Shown here: positions 22,840 through 34,568 of the stretch, one piece after another
Numbering within the stretch: the stretch's first letter is position 1
Layout: each line of letters opens with the position of its first letter
DNA from: Manduca sexta
Lineage: Eukaryota; Arthropoda; Insecta; Lepidoptera; Sphingidae
Direction: 5' to 3'
DNA: 64,000 bases
Assembly (NCBI RefSeq): GCF_014839805.1
Contig: NC_051117.1
Location: 1,488,001 to 1,552,000 of the forward strand
Translations under genes and position numbers: made by a program
The notes under the pieces: model-generated
Told to the model about the DNA's origin: nothing
The model's input: only the letters and a program-made list of their open reading frames with translations
The model's database searches: none

Positions 22840-24009
22840 TTAGATGTGAGAGCCAAATAACTGTAACAGTAGATCATAAGGACTGGCACAGTTATGATAA
22901 ACACATTAATACGTCACAAAGTAATTATCATACCACAGCAAATCGCAGACTTTACGGGCTGTTCCACAATTCCTGGAACGCTAATAATAGGATCACTCAA
23001 TACAATAATGATATACGTTTACGCGAATGTTAGACATTAAATTTAAACTATTTTTCGGATTACATAGCGGTTTTTTTATTACAATTTTCTGCCGACGTTT
23101 CGAAGACAGCTGATTTCGTGATCACGGGACGTACTAAGGTGTTGGTCAACAATGAGAAATTTACTATATCTACCTACATTTTACAATTATACAATTTTGT
23201 TTTGTAATTTTAACTGTTGACGGACGTGTGCGGAGTGAACCTTATACTTTGAGTTTCAATGTCGGCAGTATAAATAGTCTTTTGTTGGTTCCTGTATCGG
23301 AAGCGGCTAGGGCTTTATTAAAAAAATATTTTAATATCAACTACTGTAAGTAGGCATGAGTAAAAGTGGACGTAGGGAGCGACATATTCGTGAAATAACG
23401 ATCAATCACTTAAATAAATACTTAAAAAACAAAAAGAACTTGACGGACGATCGGACTGTAACTTTGACTTTTTCGGATGACCAACACCTCAGTCCGCCCC
23501 GTAACCGTAGGCTGCAAAGTCTTAGAAAAACCGCAATAAAATCAGAAAAATAGTTTAACTTTAATACCCAATACAATAGTTTATAGTTAGAATGCTACTG
23601 AAAATGAGGCGTCTCACCATCAAACTTAAGTCTGGCGAGTATACATATATTGTAAGCATTTTTGTATTCTTCTCACAATAAAAAAATAAAGCTCCTACAT
23701 AAATGCCAAATAAAGGACCATATGCACCAGTCTTATACATTAACTAGCGGTTAACATTAACTCGAACATTACGAAACAGATGCTTAGAAATAAAAAGGTT
23801 ATAGATCTCCGACATTTACCCACAACACGAAACGTTTTATTATACGACCCGCTGAACCCTTCTCCCTAGGTGTCCGATAACAGCCAGACGTCTTCCCAGA
23901 CAGGTTTGTGTACACAAATTGATTTAACATAAAAATCGAGATTCGGGACATTATTTTCTGACTATGTGGAGCATTAAAAGTCGCAACTCTTTAGCTCTGA
24001 AGTGATATC
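22840..24009. other. No gene supported
   Basis: A 65-residue basic frame at 23356-23553 follows a GTAAGT-like site and contains a plausible charged protein, but it matches no family. The block at 23085-23150 ('gccgacgtttcgaagac', 'gatcacgggac') resembles a dispersed lepidopteran repeat. Confidence 0.4.
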
Positions 24010-24245
24010 AGCTGAGACGCTGACTAAAGATCTTAAGATCGCCGTCATTTAATAAACAGTGGTAACACCATCTCAATTGATATCTTAAGTCACACCGTAT
24101 GACCGATTTTGACAGCTAAGTTTTATTTATTAAAGCTCCGACTCGACTGGCAACAGGCATTCAAATGACAGCTCAAGTTGTGTTTAATTAATATTTCAAT
24201 ACTTTTATATGTCTACTTAAGATCCGACTCAAGAGTGCGATTAGA
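24010..24245. mobile_element. MITE family C, copy 1
   Basis: About 235 bp related to 29822-30050. Shared words are 'atgacagctcaag', 'tacttaagat' and 'ccgactc'-type ends. ATCTTAAGATC near the left and CTTAAGATCC near the right suggest inverted ends. Divergence is high. Confidence 0.5.
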
Positions 24246-24274
24246 TTATTAATACGCTTTATGTCTCAGATGAT

Positions 24275-24530
24275 ATATGCAAAGCAGCTCGGAGCCAGGA
24301 AGATGGCGGTGTGATAACCCCGTGCCTCAGAAAGCACGTAAAGCCGTGAATCCTGCGCCTGGTCTCTCCAGTCATGTCGGATTGCCGTCCACCCCACTAT
24401 GAGAACCAAGGAATAGAGAGTGCACCTGTATTACGCACACACTTGTGCACTATAATATCTCTTGCGTACCTGGCTGATCACCGTTAAGTTTGGCCGCCAT
24501 GGCCGAAATTCAGCTAGGCGAGATTCAACA
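24275..24530 (+). mobile_element. Dispersed lepidopteran repeat fragment
   Basis: The run of words 'gatggcggtgtgataacccc', 'gtgcctcagaaagcacgtaa', 'gccgtgaatcctgcgcctg', 'ggaatagagagtgcacctg', 'tgcactataatatctc' and 'gccgccatggccgaaat' matches a repeat I have met often in moth and butterfly genomes, probably the end of a non-LTR retrotransposon. No reverse transcriptase is present. Confidence 0.6.
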
Positions 24531-25160
24531 TACAAAATTAAAAATAGGAAACTACTCTATTGCAAATAGTTTCAATATTACTCAGAACTTAGCTTATAAA
24601 GCACTTGCAGATTGCTGCGGAAGAAGGTTTTCCACCTACCAAAGACAGATTTTTCTTACAGTCTATTAGTATCATGGGATGATTGAATTAAACAAACAAA
24701 ACAAAATTATGCAGCACCCACATCGAATTTCATACTCTTCTCGTACTACTACGTAGAAATCCTTAGTTTAGATTACCACTTCAAGGAATAGCTCTTCAAA
24801 ATGGATGTCAAGTTATATATACTAGCCTAGATTTAAAAAGTTTGGCATTTAAACTTTATTCGTAATGTATATCGGTGGCCTCAACTAACATTTAGTAATC
24901 GCCTTACGGGTCCATTAAGCCATCCTTTACCATATTCCAACCTCAAAGCCGGCACAAAGAGATTCTAGGAAAGTATGTTACTAATAATGAAATAAGTTTA
25001 TATCTATCAAACTACTCTAATCTGGGTCAAAAAACTGGAAATAATCTCTTTTTTTAAATACAATTATTAAAATGTTTTTGTATTTAGAATTTTAAAAAGC
25101 ATTCGATTTTTAAAACTGAAAAGAGACTCTTCTTATTTGAACATATTTGAATATAATATT
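24531..25160. other. No gene recognised
   Basis: AT-rich DNA with no assignable content. Confidence 0.5.
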
Positions 25161-25468
25161 TACTACGTACTAGATTTGGCGGTCCGAACATTCACTGTGT
25201 TCAACTGAATTGAACTGTCATCCATTCAAACTGACTTTAGTATAGTCAATATTGACAACTTGTGGTTGTGTACGGAGTGGCGCTCATGATATAACAACTC
25301 GAGTCTAAATGTAAACCTGGATTTGAATAAAAAATATTAGTCAAATAATTAAAATTGTTTGTTGTTCAAGTGAATAAATAGGTTATTACAGTTACGGTTT
25401 GGTCGCCATTCTAGTTCAGATTTTAAATAAATACTTTATATGGACGTTCGTGTCTATATAATATAAAG
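25161..25468 (-). mobile_element. Family G element, stand-alone inverted copy
   Basis: About 310 bp, the reverse complement of the insert at 9248-9574, with high identity over the whole length (for example 'caacaaacaattttaatta' in that orientation). It stands in unrelated DNA, which confirms it as an independent mobile unit. Confidence 0.75.
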
Positions 25469-26131
25469 TAATGATTACACCTGATCTTAATAACAATAAT
25501 CTTTAGAACAATGCCGACTTTTATTACAAGATCTGGATCTTGGAAGCAGCTCATCGCAACGAGTCACTTTTTCATCAAGTCGACACACAGCGAAATATGA
25601 ATAGTGTAGACTCAAATTATTTAAGTTTTTTCATTTGACTTCCATAAACTTTTCCTATTTACTTCACCACGACACATCGTATTCTAAATGTATAGAGAAA
25701 AAGCCTATGCGCCAAAATCCATAAATCCACACAATACACGAGCTAACAATCAAAAACATTCACATTCAAATCAGACATCTCCCCAAAATACTCCCATGAC
25801 GGAACTCTAAAAAACAAAATCTATAACATAAAACGATCATGTGAGTCGGCGCCAGCGAGTCCTCGACATTAAGAACAAAACGCTTTGCATAATAAATCCT
25901 AAATGTGGACGCATAAACTCGCTGAATACTAAACAGGGAATATTAACACTGAATAAGAAAAAAACTCTACAGATTTACTAGCTTATCAACGGTTTTTGTT
26001 TCGAAAATATGTTTCTTTAAAAGGTTATGTAGCACTGCAGGATATTGCCCTAAACTATTTATTGATTTAACGTAAATTTAGACACATAACATCAGTAGAG
26101 ATTAAACACAAAATGTTATAATAATATAATA
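25469..26131. other. No gene recognised
   Basis: AT-rich DNA with no assignable content. Confidence 0.5.
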
Positions 26132-26372
26132 ACATCAGCCCTGTATTATAGACTGTTGCATTGCTGGGCACAAGTCTCCTCTACTATTGAGACGGTTTAG
26201 GCCTTAGTCAATCACGCTGGCCTAGTGCGTATTGGTAGACTTCACACACCATCAAAATGTTTATAGAGAACTTCTTCGGTATACAGGTTTCCTCAAAATG
26301 TTTGCCTTCACCGTTAAAACAAGCGATAATTCACAAATACACACATATATTTTTAGAAAAGTCAGTGGTAAT
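26132..26372 (-). mobile_element. SINE-1, truncated copy lacking the tRNA head
   Basis: Matches the 3' two thirds of SINE-1 but stops before the B box. This is a 5' truncation, as expected for retroposed copies. Confidence 0.75.
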
Positions 26373-26489
26373 TACGAATCTTCGCCGATAAATATTGAGA
26401 GTTACGGACAATGTCCATGCTGATCTAGTGCGAGTTGGCAAATTTTAGAGTTATTTATTTCAACACAAAACAGTGTCGTTTTTACAATG

Positions 26490-26645
26490 CGTTACTAAAT
26501 GAAACCATATATTCCTCTTTACCTCTGCTAACTTTGTGTCAAAAATCATCTATGAATGATAAATATTTTCGTAAAAAATCCCGGTGTTAGTTTTAAATTT
26601 TTTTGATAATTTTGTAGTTTAGTGCGAATATGGTGTAAGTGTATT
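26490..26645 (-). mobile_element. MITE family B, truncated copy
   Basis: Carries a terminal TTACTAAATGAAACCA followed by sequence matching the distal half of 30242-30586 in reverse ('atcatctatgaat', 'aaatattttcgtaaaa'). Confidence 0.55.
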
Positions 26646-27099
26646 TTGTGAATTAACCTATAATATTGCTATTCCGACAAATTCTTGTTATAGTAAAGGC
26701 CTTAGGACATGAAAAATTAATATTACTTTTTAATAATGTTTATTTTTTGCGAAATTTACACTTTTTTTAACCTCTATGATGACAATAAGCTATGGTAATT
26801 TTATAAAGAAGAAAATTTTATTGATTCATTTATCAAAGCAATTTTAAAATGTCCCTGTATACATAATACTATGCCAGATATCTCGTATGTCAGTCCATCT
26901 TAATAGGTACCATCTATCTATTTCCGCAGGCATTATAGAAGCATTTTTGTCCGGTTTGAAACAATGCAGTATAAATACTACGAGGCTCTCGCGAGATAAC
27001 CCCAATAGCTAAGAACACGAAGGTTTTAAAGCATAGCATTGTATTGATAGAGAAATTTCATGATTCCTGAGAGGGTTGTGCAGTCATATAAAAATTTAA

Positions 27100-27350
27100 A
27101 TTAATTTATTCCTTATTTCACGAGCCTATAAATGAACTGCTCTAAACTTTTTTTTCTCTTCTCACTTTATCATGTACTGTACTGTCTTTACCCTAAACTG
27201 ATTGAAAAGAGCAACACCAGAGTTTCTTGCCCGTTCTTCTCTGGTGAAAACTGCTTTCCGAACTGGTGGTAGAGTCAATATTGACGGAATCTAAATAATG
27301 TATAACATTTTACAGATTCAAATAAATCATTTCATTTCATTTCATTTCAT
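27100..27350 (+). mobile_element. Non-LTR retrotransposon 3' end with (TTTCA)n tail
   Basis: Contains 'agagtttcttgcccgttctt' and 'gctttccgaactggtggtag', which I recognise as the 3' end of an abundant lepidopteran LINE. It ends in 'attcaaataaatcatttca' with a five-base tail repeat at 27327-27350. No coding part remains. Confidence 0.65.
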
Positions 27351-27539
27351 TGCCCTCATCTTAAGACATTAGACATCGCACTGTAATTACGGTCGCCATG
27401 TCCTTCCACGAACAATGCTTCTAGAATAGTCAGTGTTACACTTCCGCATACACGAGACATTGGATAACATCAATGAGCTTGCAACCATCACATCTTAGTA
27501 TTTCATACATAAGTAACTCAGTTCAGTTTGTGTAAAACT

Positions 27540-27665
27540 ATCTACTATCTCGTTTCCCGCCCCGCGCGGCCCCCGCCGGCCGCCGCACGCGTCCCCCGCG
27601 CGAGGGTGTGTGCGTACAAAAATTCTTACTCATACATACTCCCCCCACCGCTTTCACGGTTCTAA
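27540..27665. other. GC island 3
   Basis: A CG-rich block of about 60 bp at 27555-27610 in AT-rich DNA. It shares CGCGCGGCCCCCGCCG with the island at 17.95 kb (opposite strand) and GCGTCCCCCGCGC with the island at 16.55 kb (opposite strand). Confidence 0.5.
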
Positions 27666-29821
27666 TTTTTGGGGAATTTAGGGCATATTCGTAAATATGA
27701 AATGGAAAAAATATTACGCGACTAATTCGATTTTGAACTTTGGGATGTTGGGAATAAGATCGAATTTGGGGTGCGGTGGTGTTGGAAAAAAAATTACTTC
27801 ATATGTCGTCCTTAAGACGGAACGCGGCGCGCTTCGTATGTGTGTTCGGAACAGGGGTAGCGTGGAGTCGGTGCTTATTTATTTTATTGTAATTTTGGCA
27901 CACTTTTATGGTTTCTTAAAATATACGTGGATTTATCCCATTAAACTTTACGTAGCTTGTTAGTTTTTAAACTTATGTATTAATATATAGCGCTTTTCAT
28001 TATATCACAAATGATGGATTTTATGACTGCCTTAAACAAGAGATGCATTTATATGATTTTTCAAATAATTATTAATAATTCTTCCGTATAAGTTAATTGT
28101 AACCAGTATAGTCAGTACTGGTTATAATTCTCGCCATAGGAGCACAAGCGTAGCAATCAGATGAAGCATATCCCAATGTACTCTACTTTCTAGTCTGGAA
28201 ATTGGAAGAATTCCGGTACAGTCCCTAAAAAACATTCCTACTACCAATGACGTTTTACAAATAGACGCGTCATACACTAACAAAATTGTACATAAAAACA
28301 GCGCAGTATTTACTATAGTCACAGCTCAAGCGGCTCGCATTGATACGCGCCGAGTGAGCCCGAGTATGTCCGAACGGACCCGAGCGTCGACCGCCCCGTC
28401 GCCATGTCGGTTGAATAAAATGCATTTATTAGTTAAAAAATAAGTTAAATAGTGTATACTTATTACTAACGTATGAAATGAAACGTTTTTTTCATTCACT
28501 GTTGGAGTATAATTTGTACATCGTCTAAAAATACAGGAAGGCATTTTATTTATAAAAATACAAAAGTTAGTAAGCCGACTTGCGGCGACAATAGTTGGAG
28601 GTTGACTAAGTGAATGTCGGGCAATTACCTTACTTTCGTCTTGTCAGTACTGAGCTCGGACAACGTATCTATGTAATAAAAACATCTTAGCCTACTACCT
28701 TACATTTTGGTAACAAAACAACATTAAGATTGTACTAAATAGGTACAAATGTCAGTTATCACATGTACCTATATAATTTATAATAATACAGGACCATTGA
28801 CGGCCCATTTATTTTAAAATCTTTATAAAGTCATTAAAATCGATAAAACATCGAGAAAATTAAAACACATCACTACATATTATAAAATGTAATTAAATAT
28901 AACTAACAAAAATCGTAGTATATTTTTTCATAACAACGAAAACATGGATGGTGGGCCAAGTCAGGAATCGGGCTATTTTCGGGCACACTTCCTCACTATC
29001 GTTATCTCAGTATTCTTATTTAGTGAGCAAGTACGGCGAATAACTAAGCCAAATATTTTTTAAAACAAAATAAGAAAAAAAGTATTGCACCGAAACTACA
29101 TGAAAGTGGGCTCAAAACGGGGGGAGGAACAAAAAATAAGTAAACTTACATAAGAAAAAGAATTAGTATTATTTGTTAATTCAAGCAATCTCATTAACAA
29201 ATAAACACAACAAAAACAATATTCAACATTAATACCCCAAAAAAATCTAACAAAAAAATATTAGTCAATAACTCAAATATACTCCACACACCTTGTGTCC
29301 CATCACCGAGCAATATATATAGCTGAAAGCCGTAGCTATGCGAACAAATATATTATATTTTCCTATATGTTAGTTCCATCATTTATACTTTATTACTATA
29401 TACATGTATAACTAGGCGTGTACGCGCGCTGTTTGTCTCCCGCTGTAGTGTGGGGCAATGTTACCGTCAAGCATGTCTTTCATGCATTTGTTAGTAAAAA
29501 CTGTTTGATGAATGTCCTGTTTGAATTGATATCCGTGTGCCCTAATTGTCTTGAAAAAAAAAACAAAACATTCGAAATACAAAATTAGTTTTAATGAACA
29601 CAATACAGTTTTATGTATTGTCAGTTTTCTTTACCTTTCGTTATATATTATCCGGAACGTAGAAATAATGCAACTGAATTGGGTCCGTGTTTTCTATTGC
29701 TTTGTAAAAGGCAATATAAATCAGTCAAGTGATGTTTTCTTTCGTTGTAAGTTTTAAGGCCGTGTAAATGCATTTCTATTTCGCTCTGAAGTGCCATATT
29801 TGACACGCTGTCAAGTTCAAT
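27666..29821. other. No gene supported
   Basis: AT-rich apart from a CG-rich 80-bp stretch at 28320-28400 that could be a promoter ('gtcgaccgccccgtcgcc'). Short frames at 27697-27963 and 28326-28544 match no family. Confidence 0.45.
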
Positions 29822-30050
29822 TCAGCATCTTAAAATCGACTCTATTTAATAAAAAGAACAACATCTCAAATAATGTCTTAAGTGTAGGATATGAGAAGGT
29901 TTTTGAGATCTGAGTTGTTAAACAGCACCCACTCAGCTGACAACATGCGCTAAAATGACAGCTCAAGATTTTCTTATTAACAAGTTCAATACCTCAAATG
30001 TTTACTTAAGATTCTACTCAAAGGTGAGATTTGTTTATTTATATGGTTGC
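29822..30050. mobile_element. MITE family C, copy 2
   Basis: Related to 24010-24245 in the same orientation, sharing 'aaatgacagctcaag' and 'tttacttaagatt'. Confidence 0.5.
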
Positions 30051-30241
30051 ACTGTAATTCTTCTTAAAGACAGCGAGATCAACATGTCAGAAAAGCTACA
30101 GCCATTTTAAAATCGTTGGCATTTGATTAAGTTTCGTAGAACTGCCTTAATTTGTTTCCATTTTTATAACAAACGAGAATCGCTTACGTATAGTTTTGTA
30201 ACTTACCTATGACCCAGAAAATAAGTCATTTTGATATGGCA

Positions 30242-30586
30242 TTACTAAATGAAACCACACGTTATATTCTTGAAAATAACACTTTATAATATGTTACTTG
30301 AAAGGAAGACGTAAAATAAAAAAGTATATTTTTTAACAAAATAGTTATCAATCAAAAGTAGTTTTAATTTTACACGCCCTAACGACATTAAGAGAATTCG
30401 TCGCGGCGGCAACATCACACTTTCAATCAAAAATACTCTCACGCACATATCATATTCACACTAAATTACAAAATGACAATAAATCAGAAAAGTATAAACC
30501 GCTATTTTAGTGAAAATATTCGTGATTCATGGATGATTTTTTGCACAATGTTAGCAGAGGTAATGACGAGTATGTGCTTTCATTAA
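30242..30586 (+). mobile_element. MITE family B, copy 2
   Basis: Starts TTACTAAATGAAACCA and shares 'agagaattcgtcgc', 'aacatcacactttca' and 'aaaatactctcacgcac' with 19163-19486. The right end (tgtgctttcattaa) is a decayed form of the inverted terminus. Confidence 0.65.
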
Positions 30587-31867
30587 CATGAGATCAAAAT
30601 CACTCTGTAGATAGTTAGGCTTTTATTCTCAGATAAGTAAAAATAATCGCGTATGCTCTCTCACTAGTAAACAATATATAAAATATTTTAAATTGTCTCA
30701 CAAAACCACAGATTAATATAAAAATATTTACTTGGTGGAAATATAGACCTATATTTCTTGCTTATAAAGTATAATTCTAAAACCATCTAAAAGGAACAAG
30801 AAAACAAAAAACATTGCACTATTCTTGGGCATTAAACCTTATTTCAACACATACTCTATGGCCAATATTCACATATTATAATTGATAAAGTCAACTAAAT
30901 GGAAAGGCTGCCTTGTATAAACTAGATTTACTACGGGCAGCAGGTATTGACATTTCGAGACAAATTCCAACGGAAATTCTCGCCCGAGACTCCGGACATG
31001 CCAAGTATGAAGGTGCATATTGAGCCAGACTCGATGGAATGTTACATTTTTTCATTGGCACATCACAATACCCTTGCACCTCCTTTATTCAATATTCGAA
31101 ATTTAAATCTTTTTTCGAATATCAAATTTTATTTCAATCTTTAAGAAAAAAAATTATGAACGTTACCTATTTTCACAGACGTCTTTAGTATATTATTTAT
31201 GTTTTATGTGCCTTTCTCTCACGTCTTTGATATAACTGACCCATCTGCCGCTTGATATATTATATTTATCTCTAATTTGTAATTCTTATCATGAAACTCA
31301 TTAAAAATATTTCTACACACACCAATCACACCGACAAAAAGGCAACAGCAAATAAGTATTCTGCCGGAATCAAAAATGATTTATGTGTCGGTAATTTTGT
31401 CAAACGTCCGTCCGCACACAATGACCGTCACACATGTATATGTAAGCTAGTAGATTAGAATGGGGAGAGAACTCAATTAAAGATTTTTCCTTTAATAAGG
31501 AACTGGGGATTATTTTTGGACAATATTTTGTTCCTTTTATCAATCCAGATTTGTTGCGCAATATATTTGTTTTTTTCGTTCAAATTACTTGTTTTTTATA
31601 TTAAAGTAAGTCATTTCGCCGAAGCACTAAACGTACTTAAAGTACCATAGTAATACTAGAAAAAAAAATTAAGTACAATTACTCCATAGCATTATATTGA
31701 CTAGTTACTGTATATTTATATGCGAGTGTCCAAGTATGTACCACCGTATTGTCTATTTCTATTGCCAAGCAGCAATATGCTTGCGCTGTTGTGTTTAGAT
31801 TTGAAGGATTGTAGCTAGTGTAATAACTTAATAGGTATTGAAAATAATGACCATGCCACGTATAACT
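30587..31867. other. No gene recognised
   Basis: AT-rich. The short overlapping frames at 30891-31144 have no family match. Confidence 0.5.
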
Positions 31868-32090
31868 GGCTCCATGGCGTAATTGTATTAGGGTACGACT
31901 GTAGTGCTAACTCGGGTTCGATTCCCAATCGGACAAAGTGAGAGGCTTTTCTACTTAGTATTTGCCCGGAGTCAGGAATTTGTCTGGCGTTAGGCTCGTC
32001 CCCTATCATGTCATGGGACGGAATAAACATGGCGGAAATTGGGAGCAACATTAACGCCTCTGTCTACCCCTTCTGGGATAAATGGCATGT
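31868..32090 (+). mobile_element. SINE-2, tRNA-derived, plus strand
   Basis: The A-box-like TGGCGTAATTG lies near 31875 and the B box GGTTCGATTCC near 31915. The body holds 'gcccggagtcaggaattt' and 'catgggacggaata', and the tail holds 'acgcctctgtctacccc'. The order matches 21250-21490. Confidence 0.8.
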
Positions 32091-32883
32091 GTAAAATATG
32101 CAATGTTCAAGAGTCATGAGCAATCTGAAGTGCCTCGCAGTGCTTTTTATGTCAAAATGACGTTGTTACCATTTATGGAGAGTCATTTACCATCAGGAGA
32201 GCAGGTTGCTCGTCTCGTCTTCCAGTTATTACTTAAACTCTGAGACATTAACCCCATTATTCATAAACGTTATTTATCTGAGGACGGAGCATTGCTGTGA
32301 TAACAAGTCTGTTTATTATCACACGTTGGGATATTAGGACCCCTATGGACCATATACTAGGGAAACTCAACACTAACAATGCTGAAATCCCTGGACTATG
32401 GATATGGTGGTTCCTTGCGTTTAAAAAATTGACTGTAAATGCAATCCTCAACCTCTGTTACCAGAAGCATTAAATTTTGCACATTATTGCATTATAATAT
32501 CTTATTACATTAACAAGTAAAGTCCCAAACAAAGCTAATAAGAAATAAGTACTTATACTTATTTAATAGTTATTCTAAATAATAAGCCCCTATTCGTCAA
32601 CTTTTGTTCGAACTTTTAACGATTTAATTTGTTAAATTACTATCTTTATTAAAAGTGGGGTCGATTTTATAATGGATATTATAGTGTGGGTGACTTTCAA
32701 ATGAAATAAGTAGTATTAAATATTTGTGACTCTGTGCATACTCTACGAAATTAAATTTTAAAGTCCAATTGTGTCAAAATAATTACATATCATATAACAA
32801 AATAACGTTTTTGCTTTTTAAGTTTTAGACTATAGACCTAACAATATTAACAAATAAGCAAATAAAGTACCATACCTACCAAA
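32091..32883. other. No gene recognised
   Basis: AT-rich. A 'cattaaccccattatt' word near 32249 resembles a repeat edge also seen near 16877. Confidence 0.45.
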
Positions 32884-33135
32884 ACCGCGGTGGCTTACTT
32901 CAGCGCATACGAGAAGGCCTTGGGATATCTTGTTGCACTAAGAAGATGCGCGGAGTCGTCTCTGCGTGATGCAGGCTTGCAGCCGTCTAACTAAATAGCT
33001 AAGGGCTAAAGGAGCCCCCGAATGCCCAAAGAAGCTCTTGGTGAGTCCGACAGCGGGAGACCAACCATCCGCATGCTCGTCCTTGTCGAGGTCGCGCCAT
33101 CATCTAGACTGTTAAGCCAAGGTTTACCACGTCTG
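32884..33135. repeat. Probable dispersed repeat, GC-richer block
   Basis: A 250-bp block of higher GC with words such as 'gtggcttacttcagcgc', 'aagaagatgcgcggag' and 'gagtccgacagcgggag' that I associate with lepidopteran retroelement ends. Reading frames are broken on both strands. There is only one copy in this window, so the repeat status rests on memory. Confidence 0.35.
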
Positions 33136-33621
33136 TAATTGCAATCAAATTGTTCGTTAATCCAGGCATGATTTGTAAATATCAAACTATCATACATGTT
33201 TCATCGTCAGACATAGGAATCAAAATCAGGGACTTACAAGTTAGTATTTCACTACACTTTTAAGCGATGACAAAATCCTTTCCAACTTTTATATCGTCAA
33301 GAAGGAATCGCTAACAAATATTTCTCAGAATATCATCTACGATTCAACTGATGAATCATGTCAGTTGATTATTCATCAAAATACATATAACCAAGTGCTT
33401 CCTTCCTTTCGGCAATTTGCCTATTACTTATCTGTACATGCGAAACACTGGAACTGAATATAATAATTTACGCTTCTTAGAAAAAAATTACGCTGTGAAT
33501 CACTGACACAAATTTTATTATAGTGACATCTATGGATAAATATACAAAATTTTTATCGTTATAGGCGTAGAAAATAATGAATATTATGTTGTCAGGTGAA
33601 ATACTACCTAATGAAAATAAA

Positions 33622-33640
33622 GGACGCTAGATGGCGCTGT
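33622..33640 (+). promoter_or_regulatory. CTCF-like site upstream of the scramblase-like gene
   Basis: The core AGATGGCG lies at 33629-33636 inside GCTAGATGGCGCTGT, a good match to the insect CTCF core as I recall it. It is 255 bp upstream of the ATG at 33891. Confidence 0.4.
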
Positions 33641-33890
33641 AAAAAATATATTTTATTAGACATCAAAATCAACTCAAAATTCCGAACGTAATTTTATAAC
33701 ATCTGTTGACTTTTGTTTATGTTTTGTTTGAAACGTCAAACTTCAAAGTTAAAAATGTCGCCGCACTTTAAAACAATTCAAATTTGAAATTTCAAACATG
33801 TAATCAACAACTAAATCATGAAGCCGAAACGCACTCCGCACATCAAACCATCTAAATGAAAACGACGAAAGCAGAGACTGTTTCATTAAA

Positions 33891-34454
33891 ATGGATGGCG
33901 TGTCCGAAAATCGACACTGTACATCCTGGCTTGGCTTACATCTGGCCTTTGGACGAGCTGGTGGTAGCGAAGCAAAGGACGCCTTACACGATATAATAGG
34001 AAAGCCAGGCATCAGCTACACAATATTCAACAAAGAAGGTCAGAAAGTATTCCTCGCTGTGCACGAAAAACACTGCAGAAAGTTCGATTTGAAAATATTT
34101 AACATCTACGGAAACGAAGTGATACAAGTGAAAAAACCCAAGTTTTGTCTTACTAGGATCTTCGTTTGGGCTCCCCCAGGTAACTATGTGGGATCCGTAA
34201 GCAAAGGCAGGCCTTGCGGTAAAATATATCTGGTCAAAGATAGATGTGGAGAAGTGATTTTAAAACTACAAGCAAGAGGATTTTTCCAAGTTATTTACGA
34301 TGTCTTGTCAGACAGAGACCACGTCGGCATACTCGCTCCGAAGTGGAAACTGGAAGTTCTCAATGCGAAGAATTTTGGAGTTTCATTTCCAATTGATATG
34401 GATGTTGGGTACAAAGCTGTTTTGCTCGGAGCTTGTTTTCTTTTGATTGCATGA
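33891..34454 (+). CDS. Short phospholipid scramblase-like protein
   Basis: This 187-residue single-exon frame is homologous to the PLSCR family, membrane proteins linked to calcium-dependent lipid movement or, in some members, to transcription. Residues 41-187 carry the family's tandem beta-strand pattern ('ISYTIFNKEGQKVFLAV', 'FDLKIFNIYGNEVIQV', 'GEVILKL'). The end, 'NAKNFGVSFPIDMDVGYKA' at 159-177, fits the conserved segment containing the calcium-binding loop, followed by the start of the terminal hydrophobic helix (VLLGACFLLIA). The proline-rich N-terminus of PLSCR1 is absent and the chain ends just after the helix begins. The cysteine clusters (palmitoylation sites) of typical members are missing. 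The ATG at 33891 is the first in frame. A poly(A) signal follows at 34563. It could be a retrocopy or a divergent tissue-specific paralogue. Activity is uncertain. Confidence 0.85.
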   Translation: MDGVSENRHCTSWLGLHLAFGRAGGSEAKDALHDIIGKPGISYTIFNKEGQKVFLAVHEKHCRKFDLKIFNIYGNEVIQVKKPKFCLTRIFVWAPPGNYVGSVSKGRPCGKIYLVKDRCGEVILKLQARGFFQVIYDVLSDRDHVGILAPKWKLEVLNAKNFGVSFPIDMDVGYKAVLLGACFLLIA

Positions 34455-34562
34455 AAATACAAAATTATAACTAAAAACTAGTTTTATTTGTATCTGTGAC
34501 TTCCGAATTATACTTTGATTGTATTTATCATAATTAGTGCATAATGAATGTCTTAAAAAGAA

Positions 34563-34568
34563 AATAAA
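34563..34568 (+). terminator. Poly(A) signal of the scramblase-like gene
   Basis: AATAAA 109 bases after the stop codon. Confidence 0.55.
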
